From Trissonchulus latispiculum (Eukaryota > Nematoda > Enoplea > Enoplida > Ironidae): a DNA stretch of 64,000 nt. The notes below the pieces were generated by a model, which made no database searches, was not told where the DNA came from, and saw only the letters and a list, made by a program, of their open reading frames with translations. Every line of letters starts with the position of its first letter. The stretch's first letter is position 1. A program made the position numbers and the translations under genes. The stretch spans positions 61,504 to 125,503 of the forward strand of contig JASAND010000754.1 of NCBI GenBank assembly GCA_030248195.1, read 5' to 3'. This document shows, in pieces, positions 1 to 10,740 of the stretch.

Positions 1-524
1 ATATATATCTGTAAATTAGCATAGTTAAACTTTACTATATAGCTTTAAAATTAAAATCTAAAATTTAATTATACACTGTATCAATATGCTACATTTATAT
101 TATTCGAGCAGATTTTCGATGAATAAATGGCATCTATATTTTTATATCATATATATATGTACAAGAAGAAAAAGTGCTCCTTCGTCGCATGTAAAATATA
201 TATGAGTCTCGTAGGCAGGTTGTACATTATTACATAACGTTATTACAATGTTCTAGTAACTACAAAAAAGCGAAAAATTGTGCAAAAATTGTCCAAAACG
301 TCAGAAAAGATTTTCGATTTTTGTAGTGTTAAAGAGCTGGTTCCGGGTCCGGTTTGGTGTTCCGGTCGATCCCTATTGTATTGCGTTTTACAACCTATTT
401 TTATTTAATTATTTCCAGTCAATTTTTTTCAATTTTTTCAGTCAGAAAATTTTTGAAAAATTGCAAAAATTTGGCGTTTTTTCTTGTTTGGACCCCATTT
501 TAGGGGGGGAGGAGGTGGCGTGAG
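1..524. other. AT-rich sequence without a recognisable gene
   Basis: This stretch is A/T-rich with short TA runs. The only open frame (278-523) has low-complexity Phe/Lys-rich content and no domain I recognise. I see no gene, RNA or repeat boundary here. Confidence 0.6.
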
Positions 525-1510
525 CATAGTTTCCTTTGGGGGGGGGGGGTCTATATCCCCCCAAAATTTTTGACCAAATTTATCCCCCCCCCCCCAGATT
601 TTTTGACTTACCCTCCCCCAACTTTTGGCTACCCCCCCCCCCCGAACCTCCCCCCAACGATTTTTGGACCCAAAAAGTTAGCTAAATTTTGTCGAAAAAT
701 GGTCATTTTTTGAAAAATTTTTCTAAAATTTTGACCTAAAATCGCTTTTAAACGGTGCAAAAACACCTAAAACGTTAAGAACAAGCCTTATTTTGATGAA
801 AAAAGGGCTAAATTACAGAAAATTTTGCATTTTTTGGCCATTTTTCGAAATTTCTGAGGTCCGAATTCTGGGGGGGGGTTGGGGGCATAGGTGTAATTGG
901 GGGGAGGTTTGGGGGGGGTAACCCCCCCAGCCATTTTTCCAAACCACCCCCAACAATTTTTGGGGGCCCCCGGCCCCCCCCCCAACTGGGAGGGGGGGGG
1001 TAGTCGCGCCGCAGGCGCGAAAAATTGGCCAAAAATTGGGTATTTTTAGGGTAAATTTTGCAAAATTTTTCAAAAATGTCCAAATTTTTGGCTTAAGGTG
1101 TTCATTATTGCGTGAAATACACGTTTTAAACAGTTTTATGGACTTTCTGACTCAATATTGACCCTATTTTGGAGTTAGAAACATGTTGGCAATCACGTTG
1201 TCGAGTTTAAAGGCCCTGTCTAATGTTAAAATTAATTAATGGTTGGAAGTTTTTGGCATTAGCAATGGCTGAAAATGCGATTTTTGGCATAAAAATTGAA
1301 AACATTTTTTGGGGGAGGTTTGGGGGGGGTCTTGGGGGGGGGTTTGGGGGAGGTCTAAAAAGGGGGCCCGCCCCCAAATTTTGGGGGAGGGGGGCCTCCC
1401 CCAACCCAAATCCCCGTTACACCTATGGTTGGGGAGGGTACCCCCCATCACATTTCGGAGGTCGGCCAAGATTTACCCCCCCCCCCCGAGACCCAAAGTT
1501 CCAGGGAAAT
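525..1510. mobile_element. G/C-run MITE, first copy, split by a nested element
   Basis: Starts with CATAGTTTCCTTTGGGGG and contains the same internal sequence as the intact copy at 2390-2859: about 310 bp before the nested insertion and about 70 bp after it. The right end near 1510 is degraded (CCAGGGAAATTG instead of CCAGGGAAACTATG), and I could not find a target duplication. Another element (886-1427) is inserted inside it. No coding capacity. The two-copy comparison makes the family clear; the exact right edge is not. Confidence 0.6.
886..1427. mobile_element. hAT-like MITE (CATAGGTGTA termini)
   Basis: The inverted ends read CATAGGTGTAAT on the left and TTACACCTATG on the right. The flanks are GTTGGGGG (878-885) and GTTGGGGA (1428-1435), a 7/8 match as expected for an 8-bp hAT-type duplication. 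A second copy lies at 5663-6144 with its own duplication, so the ends are supported twice. 542 bp, no coding capacity. It contains G and C runs and a shared core around 1003-1330. Confidence 0.8.
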
Positions 1511-1689
1511 TGACTAGTGCCAATTTTTGGCAAATTTTACCTTGATTTCCCAAAAAATTCTCAAATTTTAGCAAAACGTTTTCGATTTTAAGCAAAAATT
1601 TTTCAATTTATAGCAAAAATTTTTCAATTTTTAGCAAAAATTTGCCAATTTTTTAAAAAAATTTCTTAAAAACACTCAAATTATGCATA

Positions 1690-1796
1690 TAAACAGCTGA
1701 AAAATTTTTCAAGGGGGGGGCCCGACACCCCAAAGGGAGGGGCCCAAATCGCGAAGGGGGGGGCCCCGGGCGGGCCCCCCCCCTGGCGCCGCCACT
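1690..1796. mobile_element. Orphan right end of a hAT-like element
   Basis: The sequence ends in CCTGGCGCCGCCACTG. Its G/C-run subterminal block closely matches the right end of the element at 3363-5589 and the internal part of 2325-3088. I found no matching left end upstream, so this is probably a truncated or rearranged copy. Confidence 0.5.
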
Positions 1797-2324
1797 GGGG
1801 GGTGGTCTCACAGGGGGTAAACTGTAGCCTGGTACACCTATGGTTTGGGGGAGAGGTCTCGGGGGGGGGGGTAAATTTGCTCAAAATGTTGGGGGGCGGC
1901 GGCGGGGCACGGTTTTTTTGGACAAAATTGGGGGCGTTTGCGCACTCGGCCAAAAGTTTGCCCACTCAAATTTAAATTTGCCCAGCAGTTTGCCCACTGA
2001 AAAATTGAACCACAGAGGTAAAACAAGTGAACATTTCTATTACGGTTTTATTGCTAATTTTTAAAAAATCTTAAAGTTTTTTCTGGGATGCTGCCGCCCC
2101 CCCCCAGGCCCAGACCCCCCGCTGTGGTTCCTGTGTCACTACTAAATTGTAATTTGATTAACTTTACTTTAGTTCACTTATTGTTAATTTCTTGTATGTC
2201 TCCTCGAAATGTTACAAAATTTGTATTTATAGAAAAATGTAACTGCAGAAAATGGAAACTATGACTCAAAACATGTGCAAAAATATCAAAATTTGAAAAA
2301 TACGTTCAGCTTGTGGGGGCTGCG

Positions 2325-3088
2325 CAGTGGCGGCGCCAGGGGAGGGGCCCGGGGGCCGCGGCCCGGCCCCCCCTTTGGGGTGTCGGCCCCATAGTTTCCT
2401 TAGGGGGGGGGGGTTGGGGGGGGGGTATCCCCCCCCCCAAAATTTTCGACCAAATTTACCCCCTCCCAGATTTTTGGACTATCCCTCCCCCCACTTTTGG
2501 CTACCCCCCCCCCCGAACCCCCCCCCAACGATTTTTGGACCCAAAAAGTTAGCTAAATTTGGTCGAAAAATGGTCATTTTTTGAAAAATTTTTCTAAAAT
2601 TTTGGCCTAAAATCGCTTTAAAACGGTGCAAAAACGCCTAAAACGTTAAGAACAAGCCTTATTTTGATGAAAAAAGGGCTAAATTACAGAAAATTCTGCA
2701 TTTTTTGGCCATTTTTTGAATTTTCTGAGGTCCGAATTTGGGGGGGGGGGGGGGTTCGGTAAGGGGCGGTACGGTTAAACCCCATCACATTTCGGGGGTC
2801 GACCACCAAATTTCCGAAGTTTACCCCCCCCCCCAACCAAAATTTCCAGGGAAACTATGGTCGGCCCCCCCCCTTGAAATATTTTTCAGTTGTTTATATG
2901 CATAATTTGAGTTTATTTATATAATAAATTTTTTCAACAATCGGCAAATTTTTGCAAAAATTTGAGAAAATTTTTGGAAAATGGAGGTACAATTTGCTAA
3001 AATTTGGCAAAAATTTTGGATTTCCCGAAAAAAGGGCGCCGGATTTTTGGGTCGGCCCCCCCTTCAAAAAATCCTGACGCCGCTACAG
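2325..3088. mobile_element. hAT-like element hosting a nested MITE
   Basis: The left end reads CAGTGGCGGCGCCAGG. The right end at 3073-3088 is its imperfect inverted copy (CCTGACGCCGCTACAG). GCTGCG lies directly outside both ends (2319-2324 and 3089-3094), a partial target duplication. The 470-bp element 2390-2859 interrupts it. No protein-coding signal. Confidence 0.65.
2390..2859. mobile_element. hAT-like MITE with perfect 8-bp target duplication
   Basis: Inverted ends CATAGTTTCC and GGAAACTATG are flanked by identical GTCGGCCC octamers (2382-2389 and 2860-2867). It sits inside the hAT-like element 2325-3088, which restores to a continuous sequence when this one is removed. Internal sequence matches 525-885. 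Non-coding, with runs of G and C. Confidence 0.85.
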
Positions 3089-3362
3089 GCTGCGCCCCCC
3101 AGATCCCCTGCTGTTGTTTTAATATGTATAAGAACCCTGTATTGTATAAAAACTAAGATTGCTTAAGGCACAACTAAAGAAGACGACAGGAAATTAGATG
3201 ATATGAAATAAAACACGTTATTAATTAAAGCAAAGTTAAAATTAAGGTTAAAAATAGCTTAGCAAAATTTTGTAATATTGCCCACCGATCTCTAAATTTG
3301 CCCACTCAATCCTAAGTTTGTCCACTAAAATGCCCACTGACCGTTTTGGAAAAAACCCTGGG

Positions 3363-5211
3363 CAGTGGCGGATCCAGGATTTTGAAAAGGGGGGGGGGCC
3401 CGCTGAAAAATTTTTCTTTGGGGTAACCAATTTTTTTCTGGGGGGGGGGGTGGTAAAAATTTGCTTTTCCAGGAACAAAATATTTTTTCAAGAAAATAGT
3501 TCAAGAAAATAATAGAAAGGTTAGTTCACTTGCCAATTGGAAAACAACAGTATCCCGTGAGTGAAGCAAAGCATGGAGAATTTATAAACACAAGAAGCAC
3601 ACGGGGGGTCTGGGGGGCAGAGCCCCCCAGAAGTTGAAGAATTTTTTGAAATTGGAAAAAATCCGGCATGCAAACTTTTGAAAAGTTTAAATAAATAAAA
3701 TGGAGATGTATATACATGTGTGTATATATATATATAATATATAGTAACTTACGAAGTGAAAAACTTGCAGTAAAATAGTATAAGTATATTATACGTATAT
3801 ATAGTCAGGGGGGGGAAACATGCCGGAAAAGAGGGGGAAAAAAAACATGGTCGCCTACTCCCCAACCATAGCAGTTGCAGCTGCCTAGTATAGCCCATTA
3901 GAAAGAGCAAGTCTAGAAGTATACCCTACAGTACCAGATTGGTTTCTGAGTTCGAATCTGTAAGCACAGTACTTGACCAAAGTTGACCTCCCAAAATGGG
4001 CCAAAATGCTAAGGATTTTCGAAAGTTTGCAAGTATATATCTAACCAACTATCCAACTTTGGCTACTATAAATTGGTATAATTTGACTTGCTCTATCACA
4101 TGGCAATAGTGGTTTTCCCCTACGTCAACCCAGTAAAAAAATTTGACCATGTTTTTTTCCCCCACATGGGGTCCACTAGAGCGGGGAAAAAAACATGGTG
4201 ACCAAATTTTCAAATTTTTGCGTATGCTTCAGGAAGGCGTAACTAATGCTTCTATATGAAAGAGAATGCTTTAAAACCATTAAAAACCTCAAAATATGCC
4301 AACTTTGGGCATTGTTGAAGCTTCTAGCTCGAAAATTTGATTTGCAGCATCAACATGCTAGGTTTCATAAGTTTCAATGGTAAAAATGAAAATTTTCAAA
4401 AAACTTAAAAAATGGTGGGATATTGCAATTTTTAACACAACTAACTTATTTCTACCGATATTCTGCATATTATGGCCAGTTCCCAGCAGGTTTCATGCCC
4501 AAACTGGTTAGATACAGCGGATTTGGCATTTTGACCAAAAAGTCGGTTTTTAAGCTTTCTGTGAGGTTGGAATGGTGCCTAGGTAGTTTTGCACGCTGAA
4601 AACAGCTGAAACAACGCTTTTAAAGCACCCTAAATGGTTGGTTGGTAGAAATCCGGGCCATGTTTTTTCCCCGCACCATGTTTTTTTCCCCGATTTGCGG
4701 GTAAAAAAAACATGGACAAATCCTGTTATCGCCTAAGCTGAGAGAGGTATAAGAGAAGTTTGAATATACGATTGGATGGGTATTTGCCCACGGTACGTAA
4801 CGGTATACTCAAACCGATCCAAATCCAAACGAAGAAAAAGTTGGAGGCTTGCTTCCCTATTTGTGTTTCCCCCCCCCCTGACTATATATATATAAGGAAT
4901 GGTGGCAATAAAGAGGACAAGCTACAAGGGCAACAAAGACAATGTGCGAAACGGGGGGTTGAAAGTTGAAGAATTTTTTGAAATCGTGGAAATTTCAGCA
5001 ATTCAAATGTTTAAAAAGATTAGTTAAGATGAGATGAGTTATTGAGTTGTATAATCGATCAGTGGAAAACCAAAACGGGAATTGGATGCTTTTCAGAATT
5101 TTTCACTTCCACGATTTATTCTAGAACACTTTCAGAAGCTGCCAATTATCAATCTTGCATTGCCCATTTATATATATATATATATACGTTATGAAAGCAA
5201 AATAAAACTTG

Positions 5212-5250
<39 letters not shown>

Positions 5251-5589
5251 CCCGGTATATAGTCATGAAATAAACTGAAAGCGTTGAGTACAATTAATTA
5301 TATACTTACAAAACAAGAAAGGAAACAAAATAGAAGACACTTTAAGAGACAGATGTTCTGTCACAGAATTAAGTACGTATATATATAATAAAGCAGCACG
5401 GAAGTATAAGTGCGCCGCAGGCGAAATTTTTTAAAAATTTGTGGAATTTATTAAAATTATGCTTAATTTCCACTCGAACTATGCATTATAAACAGCTGAA
5501 AAAATTTTCTAGGGGGGGCCCGGAATGTCAAAGGAGGGGGCCCAAATCGCAAAGGGGGGGCCCCGCCCCCCCCCCTGGATCCGCCACTG
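3363..5589. mobile_element. hAT-like non-autonomous element, 2.2 kb
   Basis: The terminal inverted repeat CAGTGGCGGATCCAGG is exact at both ends (3363-3378 and 5574-5589). The flanking octamers are ACCCTGGG and CCCCTGGG (7/8). No transposase is visible. Inside are a GGGGGGCTCTGCCCCCC hairpin (3603-3631), TA microsatellites (about 5168-5187 and 5213-5250) and a set of CATGTTTTTTTCCCC motifs. Confidence 0.8.
3806..4716. repeat. Dispersed CATGTTTTTTTCCCC motif cluster
   Basis: The motif CATGTTTTTTTCCCC or its complement occurs near 3833-3850, 4149-4165, 4181-4198, 4659-4672, 4676-4692 and 4702-4716, separated by ordinary sequence. Both orientations occur. The region between copies shows no gene. 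The cluster lies inside the hAT-like element 3363-5589 and may belong to another element nested there. Confidence 0.55.
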
Positions 5590-5662
5590 CCCCTGGGGGC
5601 GGGGGTAGCCGTCGTTACTTTCGACGGTGCGCTAAAGAGTTTATTTTGCATGCAGTTCGAGC

Positions 5663-6144
5663 CATAGGTGTATATAATTGGGGGGGGGTAACCCCCCCAG
5701 CCCCAGCCATTTTTACAAACCCCCCCCAACCGGGGAGGGGGGGTAGTCGCGCCGCAGGCGCGAAAAATTGGCCAAAAAGTGGTATTTTTCGGGTAAATTA
5801 TGCAAAATTTTTCAAAAAAGTCCAAATTTTTGGCTTAAAGTGTTTATTATTGCGAGAAATACACGTTTTTAACAGTTTTATGGACTTTCTGGCTCAATGT
5901 TGACCTTATTTTAGACTTAGAAACATGTTGGCAATCAAGTTTTCGAGTTTAAAACCCCTGTCTAATGTCAAAATTACTTCATAGTTGAATGTTTTTTGGC
6001 ATTAGCAATGGCTGAAAACGCGATTTTTGACATAAAAATAGAAAAAAAGTTTTTGGGGGAGGTTTGGGGGGGGCTCTAAAAAGGGCCCCCCCCCAAAATT
6101 CCGGGGGAGGGGGCCCCCCAACCCAAATCCCCGTTACACCTATG
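5663..6144. mobile_element. hAT-like MITE, second copy of 886-1427
   Basis: Ends CATAGGTGTA and TACACCTATG are flanked by GTTCGAGC (5655-5662) and GTTCAAGC (6145-6152), a 7/8 duplication. The core (about 5735-6070) is closely similar to 1000-1320. It sits just upstream of the candidate exon at 6214. Confidence 0.85.
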
Positions 6145-6213
6145 GTTCAAGCTATGTGCGTTATTTTCTTTAGGTATTTATATACTTTCATAAATTTGCT
6201 GGACAAGCCAAGA

Positions 6214-6268
6214 ATGTCTGGATCCAATAGATATCCTGACGATGTCCGGGTCCTGAAGAATTTATCCA
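6214..6268 (+). CDS. Candidate first coding exon (hypothetical; possibly 5' end of the MFSD4-like gene)
   Basis: ATG at 6214 has A at -3. It opens 18 codons reading MSGSNRYPDDVRVLKNLS plus one base, ending at a good donor (A/GTAAGC, 6268/6269). A pyrimidine-rich acceptor-like site (TTTTCTTTAG) precedes it at about 6171. The phase (1) matches the acidic exon at 7432-7565. That exon ends in phase 0, as needed by the frame opening at 17285, so both may form a cytoplasmic N-terminus of the MFSD4-like protein across a 9.7-kb intron. This is inference from phase and splice signals only; no homology is recognised. Confidence 0.4.
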
Positions 6269-6418
6269 GTAAGCATAAGATTCCTTAATTTGCTGTATCG
6301 TAACATTGTATATATATATCGTCACCTGAGAGAAGCAGAAAGTGCTGAGTAATATTTTGACACTTTTGAGATATGGCCGTTCAAAGTTTTCGTTCTTTTG
6401 TTCTAAAGATACTATATA

Positions 6419-6671
6419 CAGTATATACATTTCATGAAATCCAGGACTGGTGGCGTAATTTCCAAATTGGCGAAATATCGCGAAGCGATGGCAATTTTCG
6501 CCAAAATTCGCGAAAAGTGTTGTTTAATTGGCGACAATTCTTGTTTTTTTCTCCAACTTTGTTCGAAGTTTTCGCCAACTTTGGCGAAAATCGCTGATAC
6601 TTCGCGACATTTTGCTGTTTTCGCCAATTTGGAAATTACGCCACCAGTCCTGGATTTCATGAAATGTACTG
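6419..6671. mobile_element. Tc1/mariner-like MITE
   Basis: A near-palindromic 253-bp element flanked by TA on both sides. Both ends carry CAGTA...CATTTCATGAAAT followed by CCAGGACTGGTGGCG (TIR cores 6441-6476 and 6618-6653, essentially identical). The middle is rich in TTCGCG/CGCGAA words. It lies in the putative intron between the exons at 6214 and 7432. No transposase. Confidence 0.7.
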
Positions 6672-7029
6672 TATATACTTAGACTTAGAAAAATGCATTC
6701 GGTATTTTTTGCCTACTGATGACCTCACCCTGACTCAGGAAAGTAACAGAGATCTTATTTTTTGCATGGTGATAGCCACACATCTCCACATTACAGCCTG
6801 TAAGTTTGAGCCCCTGGGCCCTCTCCATGCGTTCAGGCCAGACCTTTAAGTGAGGGTATACCCAAAAGTGACCTCAAAAAACATTCGACGCTGCAGGCGA
6901 CAAAAATTTTAAAAATTGAGATAGAAAAGCGCCATATTTTTTAGTTTTATGCACTGTAAATATCTCAATTTGTGCCTTCTTTCCCAAAAATTCTCGGGAG
7001 GGGTCGGAACCCCCCCCCCCTGGTGCGCC

Positions 7030-7275
7030 CATGTTTGGGTCACAAATTAAATTTTTCGAAAGCGGTCAAATTTGGTATCAAATGAGAGCTCTAAGTGAGC
7101 TGAGAAACTTTTGTCATGGAACAGTGTATGCTAAGTGGCTATAGAGTGCTGTGGTGGGACGGGGCGGAGACTTATAGGCGATTTTGGGTCAAAAATAGAT
7201 TTTTTCAAAAGCGGTCACATTTGGTGTCAAATGAAAGCCCGAAGCGAACGGAAGAACTTTCGCCATGTAACCATC
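7030..7275 (+). repeat. Two diverged relatives of the 149-bp satellite
   Basis: Two successive segments match the satellite core GGTATCAAATGAAAGC and the neighbouring phrase for AACTTTTGTCAT. They diverge strongly from the array at 10,741-12,364 and from each other. They look like old, isolated monomers about 3.5 kb upstream of the homogeneous array. Confidence 0.6.
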
Positions 7276-7431
7276 CACCAAAAGTTGCTGTGTCGGATTT
7301 ATGCCTTTAGTTTCTCAACCGAAATTTAAAGATATGCATAGGCGCCCAACACACATATTATCCCCTTTTGTGCGGAGCATTTTTGTTACTTGTATTAGAT
7401 ACGTTATGCTTATTATAAGAAGTTGTTTTAG

Positions 7432-7565
7432 TAATCCCTCGCAGTCGCGATTCATTGAGCAGTGAAAATGGTGAATCGTGCCTTAGAGACAACTCCAGGG
7501 ATTATGCAAATGACGACGATGAAGATGAAGATGATGACGACATTTTGTTCGTGAAGAATGATCAG
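7432..7565 (+). CDS. Candidate acidic internal exon (hypothetical)
   Basis: Preceded by GTTGTTTTAG and followed by CAG/GTATAT. It is open in one frame (2 nt + 44 codons) and encodes a Ser/Arg-rich start followed by an Asp/Glu run (NDDDEDEDDDDILFVKNDQ). It accepts the single base left by the exon at 6268 and ends in phase 0. Such an acidic stretch would be cytoplasmic and disordered. Which gene it belongs to is uncertain: short stop-containing exons after the acceptors near 8450 and 13380, or the MFSD4-like gene at 17285, are all phase-compatible. Confidence 0.45.
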
Positions 7566-9986
7566 GTATATATATATATATACTTAGTTAACATATTATA
7601 CGTTAGTGTCTTTAGGTAGCTAACTTGCTTGTGTTCGGGCCATTCTTATTTTAGTGGGGAGGTGGTCCCCCATAAACGATCTTCCCACAAATTCGCCCCC
7701 CCCCAATCAGAGACTGTCCCTTTTGACACCAAATTTTGCCCTGAAATATTCGCTCAGAAGGACAATTTTTCAAACTTTTTCTGTTTTGCCTGAGAATTTT
7801 ACTCATTTTTTCCTGTTTGACCACTGAATCTGGCTATTTTTGCAAAAAATCAACTTTTACAGTGTATTCCAGAAAAATTCGCCCCCCAAAATTCCTTGCC
7901 CCTCGGACTTTTGGGGCCCCTCCCCAAGAAGCTACCCAAGAAAAAAATCACTACAATAAGCCCAGTTTGGGTCAGGTGTGGGGGAGAATTCTCATTGGAG
8001 TTCCCTGTCCCTAGCCTCCGGTGAACCGGACAACCCGAAAAATTCGGGCCTCAGGTGGATTTCCGAACTACGACTTCCGGATTAATACTCCGATCGCTGT
8101 GCCAACGGAACTACTGAGGCTTTAGTTGTATGCTAGAAGGAGTTTTGTCCAAACTGAAGTGACCATGTTACATTAACATGGGGTCGGTGCTGGGGGAGCT
8201 TGTCTGTTTTAGGGGTTTGTTTCTTGAACACAAATTTTTGAGGTGGCTTGTAATATTAGCATCAATTAACGTTTTTTCTCAAAACTAAGGATAATATCAG
8301 CAATTATTGAAAAGTTTCAACAAGAAGTTAATTATCCGAAAAATGCTTCCACTGGGGACCCGGGCGAAATGGCCTCCAGATGTGGAAGAATTTTATTTTA
8401 TTTTGCACCCAAAATCGTCCTTCTAATCTTTAGTTCTTTTCATTTTATAGAACCAAGAAAATTTTTAAAACAAGCAATGTGAAGGGGTTGCCACTTCTTT
8501 TTCTATTTATCGCGATGGCTTTCAGTAGAAGCTGCTGATCAAGCCGGTGATCAATATTACGTAGTGTTCTCCACATATATACGTATATAGAGAGCTTCCT
8601 TTTGAGCATATACCATGATATTCACCATATTTTTGTAAAACTTCAACTTTGGTCATTTTGGTCGAGTAGATCATTTTTTATCAACTTGAAGCTCCGTAAC
8701 TAAAATTCCGGGCAGCATTTAATCGCTTTGCCCGTATTACAACTTTTTATCTACTCAACGAGAGCTTTCGAATGAACCAAATATTCCGGCTTCCGTTACT
8801 TTTAATTTTGACCATTTACAACATCACCGTATCGAAGTTTGCATACCGCATTGGGGTGGGCCCCCAAGTGTCTGCGAAGGCCTTACCCCAACCCAATCCC
8901 TATCTACTTGCAAAATTTTAGACAAGTCGATCCACTCAATCTCGAGATAGATTGGGACAGGTGCGGTAACCAAGTTAATAATAATAATAATATATAATAA
9001 ACGGACATACGTACTAAGATGAAATGGATTCCTTTTCTGGTAAAAAAAGCTGCAACGTGAAAACGGACATACCCAGATTTAGGTATATAAATATTGGAAT
9101 TTTTATTCTTCGATTTTTTCTTCGATTTTTGCCAGTTTTTCGATATTTTCCTTTAATCTCCTCTCTTGAATTTTTCTATTATCTTGAATTGCGACGAGGA
9201 ACGGTACCCCCCCATCCCTGGATCCGCCCATGACTGTGTATTCTGACTGCGAATGCTCAAAAGGGCAGGGCACAAGGTGTGTACTCCAGTCCTCCAAATC
9301 CCGGATTAACGACTACGTTTACGTATAGTAGACATCTCTCTGGCTTGTTTTAGGTAAATTATTTCTGGGGCCAATAGGGCTTCATATGGGTCCCCCCATG
9401 AGTTTGATGGCATATTTCTGGAGAGTTTTTCGTTTGCGTATAATCCACCAATATTTTCTAAAATATGGCTATATTTGGGTGCATTCAAACGAAGATAGCG
9501 AAAGGTCTTAAAAGATTTGGCGAAACACAAACCGTATTGAAAATTTAGGGTGACAATGGTCAAATTTGGCAAAAACTTGTGTTTGGAAAAAGGTCTGGAT
9601 TTATTGGGGGCTCCTCAAATGAGGAAGAGGTAGCCGATTGGGCTGGTTCCCATTTCCCGGTAAAAATGAGCAAGCGTCTATGGGGAAGTGGGTCCGACGG
9701 AATCTCCCTTTTCTCGCAACAAAAAGACTGTTTTAAATATTATTAGACCAAATTTTACCATTCGCAGAGAAATGTTTTGCACTTCGGCGCGCCTTGCACC
9801 TGCTTAGAAACGCTGTCAAGTATAGTTTCTTTATACTGTTGTCCCCACATCTTTCTTAGTTTTACCTCAATAGCAATTTTTACCAATTTTCAATTCCTCG
9901 CTTCAAAATCTTGGATAAACCGCTGCCGCCGACTTAGGAACGATTTCAGTTATCCTTTGACTGGTTCACATCCTTGAAATTTTATT
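7566..9986. other. Gene-free stretch with decayed repeats
   Basis: Contains a TA microsatellite at 7566-7582, C-rich MITE-like debris (about 7640-7930), one diverged tRNA-like repeat (8038-8160) and short AT-rich sequence. Open frames are short and without recognisable domains; the minus-strand frame at 9306-9572 has no family I know. Confidence 0.5.
8038..8160 (-). repeat. tRNA-derived repeat, diverged copy
   Basis: Reading the minus strand, there is a leader (CTTCAGTTTGGA...CTCCTTCTAGC), a tRNA-like body starting GCCTCAGTAG, and a trailing hairpin CCCGAA-TTTTTCGGGT. The same order of parts occurs at 22,290-22,440 and 62,880-63,020. The tRNA fold is badly eroded here (the T-stem and anticodon stem do not pair well), so this is a repeat and not a working gene. 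Confidence 0.55.
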
Positions 9987-10018
9987 TTATGTAGGGGCGC
10001 GATAGCGCCCCTACATAA
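9987..10018. other. Perfect 14-bp inverted repeat with GATA loop
   Basis: Arms TTATGTAGGGGCGC (9987-10000) and its exact complement (10005-10018) enclose GATA. No U-run follows and the setting is eukaryotic, so a bacterial-type terminator is not implied. It could be a solo hairpin insertion or the remains of a foldback element. Confidence 0.6.
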
Positions 10019-10740
10019 TATGGGTATAAAGGCGTCTGCGCGGCCCTCTGGAGACAGTGTTGGCCTGGTGCCAGCTAATTAGAGGTCCGGGAGGGATAAA
10101 AATGTTACCATCGTAAAGTACTCGAGTAGTACTACAAGTACCACCATACTTTTGGTTAAAATTCGGAACTTCGAAATTTTGTACTATGCGAGAGTTACCG
10201 TGCTGTTGTTTTTTTTCTCGGTTAATAACGCTTATTGGAAGTGCATTTTCTAGCGAAGTGTTGGAACGATGTGGGCATTTTGGTCCAATGCTACTATGAT
10301 ATGTTGGTAGACAGTATCCCCCCATGCTACCAAACGAAGGTCATTTTGGCACCTGGCCAACTTTGGCTCTGTGCCAAGGCCCCAAAGTCGGACTTTCGCT
10401 ATTTTGGCACTTCGGTTGAAATCAACTTTTTTCACAGGCTAGCAGCTAGATCGGTTTGGTTTATTTTATTTGAATATTTCGGACTATGCGCACAAAGTAA
10501 CGAGGGGGATTTTTTAATTTCGCTCTGTAGCTTTCAGGAGGTGGACCCAAACTTTGCATTTTTTGGCCTGTTTGGGCGAAAAGTTTCTAAGTCCCACTTT
10601 TACTAGAAATGGCCTAAAAGTCACTAAAAATGGCGTTTTTCGGCTTTGGGGTAGTACCCATATTTAGTAAATCGGGGTTGCTGAACACGATGAGCATAGT
10701 GCCGAGATCGGTGGATGTGACCCCTGACCCACAGCGCCCA

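Noticed and set aside
788..1545. Pro/Gly-rich open frames across the G/C-run region
   Set aside because: They are produced by poly-G/poly-C tracts within hAT-like MITEs, overlap in several frames on both strands and have no domain.
1829..1840. Extra ACACCTATGG end of the 886-1427 family
   Set aside because: No partner end or target duplication could be found, so no separate element is called.
10235..10606. 123-codon plus-strand frame
   Set aside because: No recognisable motif, no splice or start context, and atypical composition; most likely chance.
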